64,000 bases of DNA from Carboxylicivirga sp. (GTDB taxonomy: Bacteria; Bacteroidota; Bacteroidia; Bacteroidales; Marinilabiliaceae). Below, in pieces: positions 26,645 through 35,140 of this stretch. The stretch's first letter is position 1; every line of letters starts with the position of its first letter. Under the pieces are notes generated by a model. The model was not told where the DNA came from. It did no database searches and saw nothing but the letters and a program-made list of their open reading frames with translations. The stretch spans positions 46,877 to 110,876 of the forward strand of contig JAOARW010000077.1 of NCBI GenBank assembly GCA_025210475.1, in the 5' to 3' direction. Position numbers and translations under genes: made by a program.

Positions 26645-26678
26645 AAAAAACGGCTTGCAGATGTGCAAGCCGTTTTTT
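26645..26678. terminator. Bidirectional terminator between GH92 and nitroreductase genes
   Basis: A 15-bp perfect stem, AAAAAACGGCTTGCA with TGCAAGCCGTTTTTT, and a GATG loop. The flanking A and T runs make it work for both convergent genes. Confidence 0.92.
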
Positions 26679-26696
26679 TATCTATTTATTATGCCA

Positions 26697-27326
26697 TTAA
26701 TATTTAATGACTAAGTCTTCTTTTGATTTTCGAACTTTTGCCAGATGCTGGTATTTATCAGCTTCAGAGCGGAAACCAACAGCTGCCATTACAACCGAAG
26801 TTAAGTTACGATCGGCCAGGCCAAGTATCTTATCAAATTCCTTTTTATCGAAACCTTCCATTGGGCAAGTATCAATGCCTTCAACAGCACAGCTAACCAT
26901 CAACTGCCCTAAAGCAATATAGGCCTGTTTAGCTTCCCAGTTTATAATTTCATCGGCCGACATTTGCTTAATAAAGCCTTTCATCATTCCATCATATTCG
27001 GCAAGAGCCTCCAAAGGAATATTCCGCACATCCGAATTTAGTTTTAAAAATTTATCAATGTCCGCCTCAGATAAATTTGTATTTGCTGCAAAAAGTATCA
27101 GGTGTGACGCATCTGTAATCTGGGGTTGATTCCAGGCCACCGGCTTTAATTGTTTTCTGATTGCTTCATCTTCAATCACAATTACCGAAAATGGCTGCAA
27201 ACCAAAGGATGAAGGCGTTAGATTGGTTGCTTCAATAATAAAATCGAGCTGCTCCTGACTTAACTTCTTTGTCGAATCAAATTCTTTAGTGGCATAACGC
27301 CAATTTAATTTTTCTATAATATTCAT
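26697..27326 (-). CDS. Nitroreductase family NAD(P)H oxidoreductase
   Basis: A 209-aa FMN-dependent nitroreductase-fold enzyme close to the NfsB type. The N-terminal RYATKEFDSTKKL holds the FMN-phosphate-binding R-x-x-x-x-F pattern, LTPSSFGLQPFSVIVI is the central signature, and the C-terminal AVGFRSEADKYQHLAKVRK carries the second basic FMN contact. It would reduce nitroaromatics, quinones or similar electrophiles using NAD(P)H in the cytoplasm. It is a single gene, convergent with GH92 and divergent from the sensor kinase at 27447. The natural substrate cannot be inferred. Confidence 0.9.
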   Translation of the reverse strand: MNIIEKLNWRYATKEFDSTKKLSQEQLDFIIEATNLTPSSFGLQPFSVIVIEDEAIRKQLKPVAWNQPQITDASHLILFAANTNLSEADIDKFLKLNSDVRNIPLEALAEYDGMMKGFIKQMSADEIINWEAKQAYIALGQLMVSCAVEGIDTCPMEGFDKKEFDKILGLADRNLTSVVMAAVGFRSEADKYQHLAKVRKSKEDLVIKY

Positions 27327-27446
27327 TTACGTATTCTTTAAATTCTTTAGTCAACTAACAAAGCACCTTTCGTTTTGTTTGTTTAAATATTCAATTTGTA
27401 AAAGCGTAAAGATTAACTACTTTTATATATCCCTTTTGAATCGAGA

Positions 27447-30400
27447 TTGAAGTTTTTTAATAACATACAAGCATTATTTATTACTGTGAGTTTGTGGATG
27501 ATAGCTCAACCCCAAATTAACTCGCAAGTTAAACGCTATGCCAGTCATACATTCTCTATTGAAGAAGGGCTGTCTCAAAGTTCGGTTAATTGCATCATAA
27601 AAGACAAGCGAGGTTTTATATGGCTGGGTACCGAAGATGGTTTAAACCGTTACGATGGTAACGAGTTCACCATATTTTCTTCAAAAGATCGAAAAGAAGT
27701 TGGTCTGCTCAACAACGCTATCAATTGCTTATTGGAAGATCGAACAAACAACTTAATCTACATTGGCACTAACGGAGGTGGGTTAAGTGTTTTTAATCCT
27801 GTTGATGAACACTTTACGCATTACGTGTATGACGGCAGCGAAAATTGCATTTCATCTGGTTTTGTTTACGATCTGTGTTTCGATAACGACAGCAATGTTA
27901 TTGTGGCATCCACCTATGGCATAAGCATTTTTAATGTACAGGATAAAACCTTTGATAATTTTGAAATCAGCGAAAGTAATAACGGTGAATTTCCTTATGT
28001 GGCGGCCACTTCAGTGCTTTCAATCAAAGATAATGAAATATGGGCCGGAACTTACGGTCAGGGATTAATAAAGATCAACACGAAAGCGCGTAGTTATCGT
28101 AAATACCCCATTCCGAATAACGATGATCACCATAGCAACAGCAATATAATTGAAAAAATAAAACGAGGTCAGGACAATCAGCACATCTGGCTGGCCACCG
28201 ATGGCGGATTTTACGAATACGATATTAATGCTAAGGAATTTCAGTTATTAAATCTGAAAGACACAAAGGTAAGCGACATAGCAGTAGATAAACAAGGTGG
28301 CATTTGGCTCAGCTGTGGATTAAATGGTGTTACACATGTTTTACCGGATGGCCGAACCGAGCAATTCCAAAATGATCCTTTTGATGTACACTCACTTAAA
28401 GAAAACTTTATACGATGCTTATTCATCGATGATCGTCAACACCTTTGGTTAGGAACCAAAAGCAGTGGATGCATCCACATGGATATTTCCAACAATCAAT
28501 TCGTTCATTACTACCAAACGAAAGATGGCAAAGGACTGAATGGCGGAAATGTATTTGCCCTCTGCAATGACAATAATAATGACTTGTGGATCGGCACCAT
28601 GAAAGGGCTGACGGTTTTAGACACAAAAAGCTCTCAATTAACAAAGGTTTATCCATTGGGTGAAGAAACCGAAATTTCGGTTTGGGCTTTGCTCCAACAG
28701 AATGAAATCATGTGGGTTGGAACATCACGAGGCCTGCTAAAATACAATACCATCACAGAGGATTATTGCATCTATGATTACTCAAAAGAAGATTCTCTGT
28801 CGTTGCCGGATAATGAAGTATTTGCCATCGAAAAAGACAAAAATGGTAACATTTGGGTGGGTACAGCTTTCGGTTATGCCCGGTTTAACACGAAGGATGA
28901 AACTTTTGAACGTTTTCCTTTTATTAACAGCAATGGCTCTCACTCGAACGAAATGGTTTGGGACATTATGGAGGATAGTCAAAACAGAATTTGGATTACC
29001 ACAGCATATGGAATAAACCTGTATTTGCCGGAAAGTGATTCTTTAATGTACTTGTTCGGTGATGATTTTGACAAAACAAATTTAACAAGCACCAGTATCA
29101 ATTCAATATACGAAGATAGCCAGCACAGAATTTGGTTGGCTACACGAAAAGGTATTTGCCTTTTGAGCAATGACCGGATAGGCATTGTAAAAAGTTATGG
29201 TATTAATGAAGGATTAACAAACCCTTATACCTATCGTTTATTGGAACATAATAACCATTTGTGGGCCAGCAGTAATAGTGGCATCTTCTGCATTAATATC
29301 CACAACGATGAAATTTACCGTTACGACATTAAAGATGGCCTGCAAAGTAATGAGTTTAATATTGCCTGCGAGAAATTGGCCGATGGCCGATTTGCTTTTG
29401 GCGGCATTAATGGCTTTAATGTTTTTCATCCCGATTTAATTAACCAGTCCAAGTATAGTCCGCCAATATACTTCACTTCGCTCGAATTATTCGGACACTC
29501 AATTAATGTCAGAGATTCCATTAGCCTTGAAAACGTGGTGATGAAAAACTCATTAATTTATGCCGAAAGGATCCAATTTGAACCGGATGAACGTTTTTTC
29601 ACGCTTAACTTTTCAGCACTTGATTACCAGGAATCCTCACAGGTTAACTATTTCTACCGAATGCTACCAAATTCTAAGGAATGGATTCCACTTAAAAATA
29701 AACGCAACCTTACCTTTATAAATCTTAATACCGGTAATTACCAATTGGAGGTCAGGTCAACCAATGCTGAAGGATATCAGAGCAATAATACTAAAAGTAT
29801 TAACATCGTCATTCTCCCTCCTCTCTGGAAAAAAGCCTGGTTTATCAGCCTGATTCTTCTCATCACGGTTCTGTTGACCTATTTGGCTGCTCGATTGTAT
29901 TACCTCAAAAACCAGCGAGACAAAAGAATATTGGAAAAACGGGTTCAGCTTCGCACAAAAGAGTTTCAACTTCAACGAAATATTGCCCATCGTCAGCGCG
30001 ATGAAATTGCACGCCAGAAAGAAGAATTAGAGAATTTTGCCAAAAACCTGGAAGGCATTGTTGATAAACGAACCAAAGAATTATTGCTTGCCAAAGAAGC
30101 GGCTGAAGAGTCTGATCGTTTAAAATCGGCTTTCTTATCAAATATGAGTCATGAAATAAGAACCCCCATGAATGCCATTATGGGATTCTCAGAACTATTG
30201 CTCGATAACTCATTCAGCAGTGAGGAAAAAAATGACTTTGCCCACCTGATTAAAACCAACGGAGATAACCTACTACATTTGTTAAACGACATTATTGACA
30301 TTTCAATGATTGAATCGGGTCAGTTAAAAGTAGCCTTTAAAAAAACCAACGTAACCACATTGGTGAAAGTAGTATTTGAATCATTTAAAACTGCAAAGTC

Positions 30401-30809
30401 GCTTGCCGATAAAAATAATTTTCAATTTGAGTTGGATTGTATCGACGAAGCAGTTTATGTCAATACCGATTCCTTCCGTTTACGCCAAATACTCAACAAC
30501 CTGATCAGCAATGCGCTTAAATTCACCGAATCAGGATTTGTTAAAGTTAAACTAGCGAAAGAAGATAACTTTGCCCGATTTAGTGTTGAAGACAGTGGAA
30601 TTGGCATCAGTGAGGAATACCAGTCGCGTATTTTTGATCGTTTCCTTAAAGTCGATAATAAGAGTAGCGACCTTTACGCCGGTAATGGTCTTGGATTAAC
30701 CATTACTAAAAACCTGGTGGAGTTACTTAATGGTACCATAGGTTTAAAATCAGAACCAGGAAAAGGCACTTACTTCTACTTTAAACTACCAATCTGCAAT
30801 CAGGACTAA
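27447..30809 (+). CDS. Beta-propeller (reg_prop/Y_Y_Y) sensor histidine kinase
   Basis: A 1120-aa membrane sensor. After a signal peptide come about 14 two-component-regulator propeller repeats forming two periplasmic propellers (about 35-690; repeat marks such as GFIWLGTEDGLNRYD and NIWVGTAFGYARF), a Y_Y_Y domain (about 700-785), one membrane helix (about 795-820), a coiled coil, then the kinase core (histidine in SHEIRTPMNA) and HATPase. Unlike classic hybrid two-component systems of polysaccharide-utilisation loci, it lacks receiver and AraC domains and so needs a separate regulator. The only start giving the signal peptide is TTG at 27447; the frame is closed by a stop at 27414 and has no ATG before it. 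Confidence 0.88.
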   Translation: MKFFNNIQALFITVSLWMIAQPQINSQVKRYASHTFSIEEGLSQSSVNCIIKDKRGFIWLGTEDGLNRYDGNEFTIFSSKDRKEVGLLNNAINCLLEDRTNNLIYIGTNGGGLSVFNPVDEHFTHYVYDGSENCISSGFVYDLCFDNDSNVIVASTYGISIFNVQDKTFDNFEISESNNGEFPYVAATSVLSIKDNEIWAGTYGQGLIKINTKARSYRKYPIPNNDDHHSNSNIIEKIKRGQDNQHIWLATDGGFYEYDINAKEFQLLNLKDTKVSDIAVDKQGGIWLSCGLNGVTHVLPDGRTEQFQNDPFDVHSLKENFIRCLFIDDRQHLWLGTKSSGCIHMDISNNQFVHYYQTKDGKGLNGGNVFALCNDNNNDLWIGTMKGLTVLDTKSSQLTKVYPLGEETEISVWALLQQNEIMWVGTSRGLLKYNTITEDYCIYDYSKEDSLSLPDNEVFAIEKDKNGNIWVGTAFGYARFNTKDETFERFPFINSNGSHSNEMVWDIMEDSQNRIWITTAYGINLYLPESDSLMYLFGDDFDKTNLTSTSINSIYEDSQHRIWLATRKGICLLSNDRIGIVKSYGINEGLTNPYTYRLLEHNNHLWASSNSGIFCINIHNDEIYRYDIKDGLQSNEFNIACEKLADGRFAFGGINGFNVFHPDLINQSKYSPPIYFTSLELFGHSINVRDSISLENVVMKNSLIYAERIQFEPDERFFTLNFSALDYQESSQVNYFYRMLPNSKEWIPLKNKRNLTFINLNTGNYQLEVRSTNAEGYQSNNTKSINIVILPPLWKKAWFISLILLITVLLTYLAARLYYLKNQRDKRILEKRVQLRTKEFQLQRNIAHRQRDEIARQKEELENFAKNLEGIVDKRTKELLLAKEAAEESDRLKSAFLSNMSHEIRTPMNAIMGFSELLLDNSFSSEEKNDFAHLIKTNGDNLLHLLNDIIDISMIESGQLKVAFKKTNVTTLVKVVFESFKTAKSLADKNNFQFELDCIDEAVYVNTDSFRLRQILNNLISNALKFTESGFVKVKLAKEDNFARFSVEDSGIGISEEYQSRIFDRFLKVDNKSSDLYAGNGLGLTITKNLVELLNGTIGLKSEPGKGTYFYFKLPICNQD

Positions 30810-31294
30810 TCGAGGTGCAGCTCGGTACCTGATTTTATTTCGCGCATCACAAAAGAACTCTGTACATTTCCCACATTATCCACCGACGCCAGCTTATTGT
30901 AAATAAAGTTGTGGTAGGTATCCATATTTTGTGTAATTACTTTTAAAGTGTAATCAAACATACCTGCAATGTGATGACATTCGATTACCTCAGGCAACTT
31001 GGCAATTTCCGATTCAAACTCACTAATAACATCATGCGAATGTTGCTTTAACGATACATTGCAAAAGGCAACCAGCTCCTTGCCTACCTTATCTTTATTT
31101 ATAATCGCTACATACTTTTCTATTACCCCCGTTCGCTCCAATCGTTTGATACGTTCAAAAACCGGCGTTGTTGATAAATTAAGGTGATGTGCCAGTTGTT
31201 TGGTGGTCATTTTTGCATTTTGCTGAAGAAGCTTCAGTAGCCTTTTATCGGTATCATCAAGATTAATTGGAGAATATTTTTCTTTTGCAGCCAT
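30806..31294 (-). CDS. Lrp/AsnC family transcriptional regulator
   Basis: About 162 aa: an N-terminal winged helix-turn-helix (LDDTDKRLLKLLQQNAKMTTKQLAHHLNL region, about 12-60) and a C-terminal RAM ligand-binding domain (about 75-150) with AGMFDYTLKV. It would form dimers or octamers that bind an amino acid. The frame extends to a TTG at 31312, but the ATG at 31294 is preferred. It is divergent from the methionine gamma-lyase-type gene, with a perfect odd palindrome GAATATTATTC at 31344-31354 between them, so it probably controls that gene and itself. Its stop codon overlaps that of the convergent sensor kinase by 3 bp. Confidence 0.9.
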   Translation of the reverse strand: MAAKEKYSPINLDDTDKRLLKLLQQNAKMTTKQLAHHLNLSTTPVFERIKRLERTGVIEKYVAIINKDKVGKELVAFCNVSLKQHSHDVISEFESEIAKLPEVIECHHIAGMFDYTLKVITQNMDTYHNFIYNKLASVDNVGNVQSSFVMREIKSGTELHLD

Positions 31295-31343
31295 ATCTAT
31301 AAATTTTATCAATACTCATATTCTTATGTAATAACTTTAAATA

Positions 31344-31354
31344 GAATATTATTC
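31344..31354. promoter_or_regulatory. Candidate Lrp-type operator palindrome
   Basis: GAATA-T-TATTC is a perfect 11-bp palindrome midway between the divergent lrp-like and methionine gamma-lyase-type genes, 42 bp upstream of the -7 element of the latter. Lrp/AsnC proteins bind AT-rich palindromes of this kind. Assignment rests on position and symmetry only. Confidence 0.45.
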
Positions 31355-31395
31355 CAATATATACCATTCATATGGCATATCAAACTGCTTTAGGT

Positions 31396-31403
31396 TAATT
31401 TTG
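31396..31403 (+). promoter_or_regulatory. Candidate -7 element for the PLP enzyme gene
   Basis: TAATTTTG matches the Bacteroidota -7 consensus TAnnTTTG and ends 18 bp before the start codon at 31422. No TTTG -33 element is at the expected distance, as is common for activated promoters. Confidence 0.5.
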
Positions 31404-31421
31404 TTAAAAAATACTTCGGAC

Positions 31422-32696
31422 ATGGATAAGAAGATGAAACCTGAAAGTTTGATGATGTCACATGCATATGATGCACATGCACATCAGGGTGCTGTTAAAA
31501 GCCCTATTTTTCAAACTTCCACTTACTGTTTCAATACGGCAGAAGAGGGGAAAGCATTTTTCGAATTGGCCTATGGCTTAAGAGAAAAAGAAGAAGGTGA
31601 AGAGATGGGAATGATCTATTCTCGTCTGAATCATCCGAATATGGATATCCTTGAAAAACGATTGGCCTTATGGGATGAAGCTGAAGCAGCAGCTTTCTTT
31701 TCAAGTGGTATGGCTGCCATCTCCACAACGATTTTCACCTATGTAAAACCTGGCGATGTTCTTTTATACTCCGGACCTGTTTATGGCGGTACCGATCACT
31801 TTTTCAACCATGTATTGCCTGAATTTAACATTGGCGTAGTATCCTTTGTTAAAGGCGAAGCTGAAGATGTTATCATCGAACGTGTTGAAAAAGCTTATCC
31901 CGGACGTAAACCTTCAATGGTATACGTTGAAACGCCGGGCAACCCTACCAATTCAATCATCGACATTGAAATGGTATCACGCGTGGCCAAGTATTTTAGC
32001 ACAAAAGAAAAGAAATGTGTTTTTGCTGTTGATAACACCTTTTTAGGACCTGTTTTTCAGCATCCAATGGAATTTGGTGCTGATATAGTTATATACTCGG
32101 CAACTAAATTTATTGGTGGACACAGTGATGTTATTGCAGGAGCTGTTACTGGGCCTGCCAACATGATTACTCAAATTAAAGGCATGCGAACGTTCTTTGG
32201 CAGTCAATTAGATCCTAATTCAAGCTGGCTATTGCAACGAAGTTTAGAAACGATTAAAGTTCGTATGCAAGAACAAGCCAAGAGTGCCGAAATTATTGTT
32301 AATTACCTGAAGGATCATCCAATGGTTGAAAAAATTCACTACCTTGGATTATTGGATGACGAACCGGAATTAAAAGATATTTTCGAGCGTCAGTGTCTTT
32401 CTAAAGGATCAATGATTGCTTTTGACATTGTTGGCGGAGAAAAAGAAGCCTTTTTATTCCTGAACAACATTAAATTGTTTAAATTAGCTGTGAGTCTGGG
32501 TTCTACAGAAAGTTTGGCTCAGCACCCTGCAACAATGACACATGTTGATGTTTCAGAAGAGGACAGAGCGAAATTAGGTATTTCGCCATCCTTAATTCGA
32601 TTGAGTATTGGACTTGAAGATCCACAGGATCTGATAGATCAGATAGCAAAAGCCTTCGAAGTGGTTAAGAAGGCTAATAGTTCGGCCATTTGTTAA
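31422..32696 (+). CDS. Methionine gamma-lyase/trans-sulfuration PLP enzyme
   Basis: A PLP-dependent Cys/Met metabolism enzyme of about 424 aa. It has the family marks YSRLNHPN (cofactor phosphate contact from the neighbouring subunit), FSSGMAAISTTI, YVETPGNPTN, VDNTFLGP and the PLP lysine 229 in YSATKFIGGHSDV, followed by GSTESLAQHPATMTH. The sequence fits methionine gamma-lyase, which splits methionine to methanethiol, ammonia and 2-oxobutyrate, but cystathionine gamma-lyase or O-acetylhomoserine sulfhydrylase cannot be ruled out. The 31401 TTG frame start is rejected in favour of ATG 31422. The divergent Lrp regulator fits amino-acid-responsive control. Confidence 0.86.
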   Translation: MDKKMKPESLMMSHAYDAHAHQGAVKSPIFQTSTYCFNTAEEGKAFFELAYGLREKEEGEEMGMIYSRLNHPNMDILEKRLALWDEAEAAAFFSSGMAAISTTIFTYVKPGDVLLYSGPVYGGTDHFFNHVLPEFNIGVVSFVKGEAEDVIIERVEKAYPGRKPSMVYVETPGNPTNSIIDIEMVSRVAKYFSTKEKKCVFAVDNTFLGPVFQHPMEFGADIVIYSATKFIGGHSDVIAGAVTGPANMITQIKGMRTFFGSQLDPNSSWLLQRSLETIKVRMQEQAKSAEIIVNYLKDHPMVEKIHYLGLLDDEPELKDIFERQCLSKGSMIAFDIVGGEKEAFLFLNNIKLFKLAVSLGSTESLAQHPATMTHVDVSEEDRAKLGISPSLIRLSIGLEDPQDLIDQIAKAFEVVKKANSSAIC

Positions 32697-32736
32697 CATT
32701 TGGCTTGAATTTGGTTTTTATGGTTAATGTTTTGCT

Positions 32737-32767
32737 AAGCCGTCCTGTGGTGGGACGGCTTTTTTTA
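32737..32767 (+). terminator. Rho-independent terminator after the PLP enzyme gene
   Basis: Stem AAGCCGTCC (32737-32745) with GGACGGCTT (32753-32761) and a 7-nt loop, followed by a T run. Confidence 0.9.
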
Positions 32768-32997
32768 TGCATTTTTTTCATTATCCAGATAAGAGATTTA
32801 CAGCTCTTAATATGCCAAAAGTCATGAATTTAAATTCGTTAGCATTTAATGTTATTTTATTCAAAATTTGATGGCGTTCATACATTATTGCTTCCAATTG
32901 AACTTTAAATTGTCTACATTCGTTATAACCAACCTCCATCTTAAATTTGCTTCTTTATAATCTCTCTAAATTATTATTGGATAAAGAGCAAAAAAAC

Positions 32998-33005
32998 TAT
33001 ATTTG
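32998..33005 (+). promoter_or_regulatory. Candidate -7 promoter element in the V-ATPase upstream region
   Basis: TATATTTG matches TAnnTTTG. A TTG lies 18 bp upstream (32977-32979). It would produce either a long V-ATPase leader or the transcript of the small frame at 33055. Confidence 0.35.
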
Positions 33006-33054
33006 ATTGCCAAAATTGTTAATTAATAGAATTACAGCTTAAAACATACACCAA

Positions 33055-33153
33055 ATGCATACTAAGCTCAAGGAATTAACCGATAAAATAAGTAGTTTTT
33101 CAGAACTGAATATTAGAGTTATACACCGGTTAATATCTGATAAAGTCCATTGA
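33055..33153 (+). CDS. Possible small protein, 32 aa, unrecognised
   Basis: A short frame starting MHTKLKELTDK with an amphipathic-helix pattern, 50 bp after a TAnnTTTG element and upstream of the V-ATPase promoter. It has no clear ribosome site, and its 3' end overlaps an inverted repeat (CCGGTT 33126-33131 with AACCGG 33172-33177). It could be a genuine small protein, a leader peptide or chance. I see no family resemblance. The rest of 32769-33264 holds no other supported feature. Confidence 0.2.
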   Translation: MHTKLKELTDKISSFSELNIRVIHRLISDKVH

Positions 33154-33269
33154 TATCCTGTACAAGCAATCAACCGGAATTATATTGTGAATGGCTTTAT
33201 TTCTATGCATAGAAACTCATATATTCTCTCTTTTTGCTTGATAATTGTCGATTAAACATGTACACAAAG

Positions 33270-33277
33270 TAGCTTTG
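33270..33277 (+). promoter_or_regulatory. Candidate -7 element of the V-ATPase operon promoter
   Basis: TAGCTTTG fits TAnnTTTG; an ATTG at 33244-33247 stands 22 bp upstream, slightly beyond the usual 19-21. It would give an about 80-nt leader before the first ATPase gene. Confidence 0.5.
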
Positions 33278-33324
33278 GTTAAGGTGATTTATGAAATTGA
33301 ATTATATATAAAATAGTAATGGGG

Positions 33325-33350
33325 AGTCAGTTGATTTTGACCAACTGGCT
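33325..33350 (+). promoter_or_regulatory. Hairpin directly before the V-ATPase subunit A start codon
   Basis: AGTCAGTTG (33325-33333) pairs with CAACTGGCT (33342-33350), one G-T pair, 8-nt loop. It ends 14 nt before the ATG at 33365, so it covers or borders the ribosome-binding region. It lacks a T run long enough for termination. Confidence 0.55.
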
Positions 33351-33364
33351 TTAAAATATAAATT

Positions 33365-35140
33365 ATGAACGATATCAATAAAAAGAGGACAGGAACCCTT
33401 ATTTCCATCCAGGATTCGTTGGTGAAAGCCCGATTCTTTGATGATGTGATTATGGGGGAAACTGCTGAGATTTCCGTTGATGGGAAATTCCTCCAGGCGG
33501 AGGTTTTGCAGATTCAACCTGATCCGAAAAATGCCGATGCAGGTATTGTAGAGATGCAGGTTTTTGAAGATCTAACCGGAGCTAAAATCGGAGATGAAGT
33601 GGTATTTAAGGGTACACCTTTATCAGTATTGTTAGGTCCAGGATTATTAACCAGTGTATGGGATGGACTTCAAAACCCTTTGTACAAGTTGAGCGAAGAA
33701 GATGCCTACCTGAAGCCAGGTATGAATGCGCCAGCCTTGGACGAAACAGTTTTATGGGACTTCACCCCAACTGCTAAAGTTGGCGATACCGTAGCCGGTG
33801 GTGATGTTATCGGAACTGTGCCTGAAGGTAAAGTCGATCATAAAATACTAGTGCCATTTAGCTTTGGCCCGTGTAAAGTGGAGAGTATTATCGAAAAGAG
33901 TACGGTAAACATCACCCAGCAAGTGGCCATTGTTGTTGATGAGCAAAATAATAAACATGAATTAAAACTGGCTTTCCGTCAGCCTGTAAAGTCACCTATT
34001 CCTTTTAAGGATCGTGCCATTCCTACGAAACCAATTTCAACCGGTGTTCGCGTGATTGACTTGTTGGCACCTGTGGGTTATGGCGGAACGGTTGGTAACC
34101 CGGGCCCTTTTGGTGCCGGAAAAACTGTACTCCAGCACTCGCTTTGTAAATATGCAGTTGCTGATATCATTATTATGGCAGCCTGTGGTGAGCGTGCCGG
34201 TGAAGCTGTAGAGGTATTTAAAGAATTTGCCGAGTTGGAAGATCCAACAACAGGTGAATCTTTAATGAAACGTATGTGTATTTTCGGTAACACCAGTTCG
34301 ATGCCGGTGGCAGCGCGTGAGGCGTCTGTATTTATTGCCTTAACTGTTGGTGAGTATTATCGTTACCAGGGTAAGAAAGTAATACTACTGGCTGACTCAA
34401 CTTCCCGTTGGGCACAGGCATTACGTGAGCGTAGTGGTCGTCAGGGTGATATTCCGGGACCAGAGGCATTCCCAATGGATATTCCGGATCAGATTAAAGG
34501 TATGTACCAGCGTGCCGGTGAAGATTTAGGAACAAAAGGGTCATTAACATTTATTGGTACCGTATCGCCTGCCGGTGGTAACTTCCAGGAACCTGTTACG
34601 CAGGCTACCATGGATGCAACCGGAGGATTCTGGGGATTATCGCAGGACCGTGCCGATGCGAAAAAATATCCGGCCATCGATCCATTGGTATATACCACTT
34701 CTGTATACGATGGTTTTGTCTCGTGGAAAGACCGTCAAAAAATGTTGGCTACTTTAAATGATGCCAACGACATTGATCAAACAATCAGTACGATCGGATT
34801 AAAGAAAGTTCCTGTATCCAATTACATTCAGTATCAAAAGGGCTTAACCATTGATTTCTGTGTGATGCAACAGGATGCATTTGAAAAAACAGATGCCTGT
34901 ACACGTCCTGAGCGATTGGAAATTATTAACAGTGCTGTTCAGAATCTGATTGACAACGATATTGCTTTTGAAGCCGGTGATATGGACGATGAGCAACTGA
35001 AAGAGTTAATTAAGCAAAAGTTTGATGAGCTGCGTCAGTGGTGGCGTGATTGGAACTACTCGGCCACTGCCGAAGAGAAACTGGCTCAGTTACCAGATGC
35101 AGTTAACAAATTTATTTTACAGGAGGAGTACGCCGTATGA
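33365..35140 (+). CDS. atpA: V-type ATPase subunit A
   Basis: The 591-aa catalytic nucleotide-binding subunit of the peripheral V1 sector. Walker A is GPFGAGKT with Lys253 (the common form is GPFGSGKT), followed by the family signature MAACGERAGEAVEVFKEF and the Walker B/arm region VILLADSTSRWAQALRE. The V-type-specific non-homologous insertion (about 100-190) is present, which separates it from F-type beta. It is the first gene of a seven-gene operon and overlaps subunit B by four bases (ATGA). Confidence 0.96.
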   Translation: MNDINKKRTGTLISIQDSLVKARFFDDVIMGETAEISVDGKFLQAEVLQIQPDPKNADAGIVEMQVFEDLTGAKIGDEVVFKGTPLSVLLGPGLLTSVWDGLQNPLYKLSEEDAYLKPGMNAPALDETVLWDFTPTAKVGDTVAGGDVIGTVPEGKVDHKILVPFSFGPCKVESIIEKSTVNITQQVAIVVDEQNNKHELKLAFRQPVKSPIPFKDRAIPTKPISTGVRVIDLLAPVGYGGTVGNPGPFGAGKTVLQHSLCKYAVADIIIMAACGERAGEAVEVFKEFAELEDPTTGESLMKRMCIFGNTSSMPVAAREASVFIALTVGEYYRYQGKKVILLADSTSRWAQALRERSGRQGDIPGPEAFPMDIPDQIKGMYQRAGEDLGTKGSLTFIGTVSPAGGNFQEPVTQATMDATGGFWGLSQDRADAKKYPAIDPLVYTTSVYDGFVSWKDRQKMLATLNDANDIDQTISTIGLKKVPVSNYIQYQKGLTIDFCVMQQDAFEKTDACTRPERLEIINSAVQNLIDNDIAFEAGDMDDEQLKELIKQKFDELRQWWRDWNYSATAEEKLAQLPDAVNKFILQEEYAV

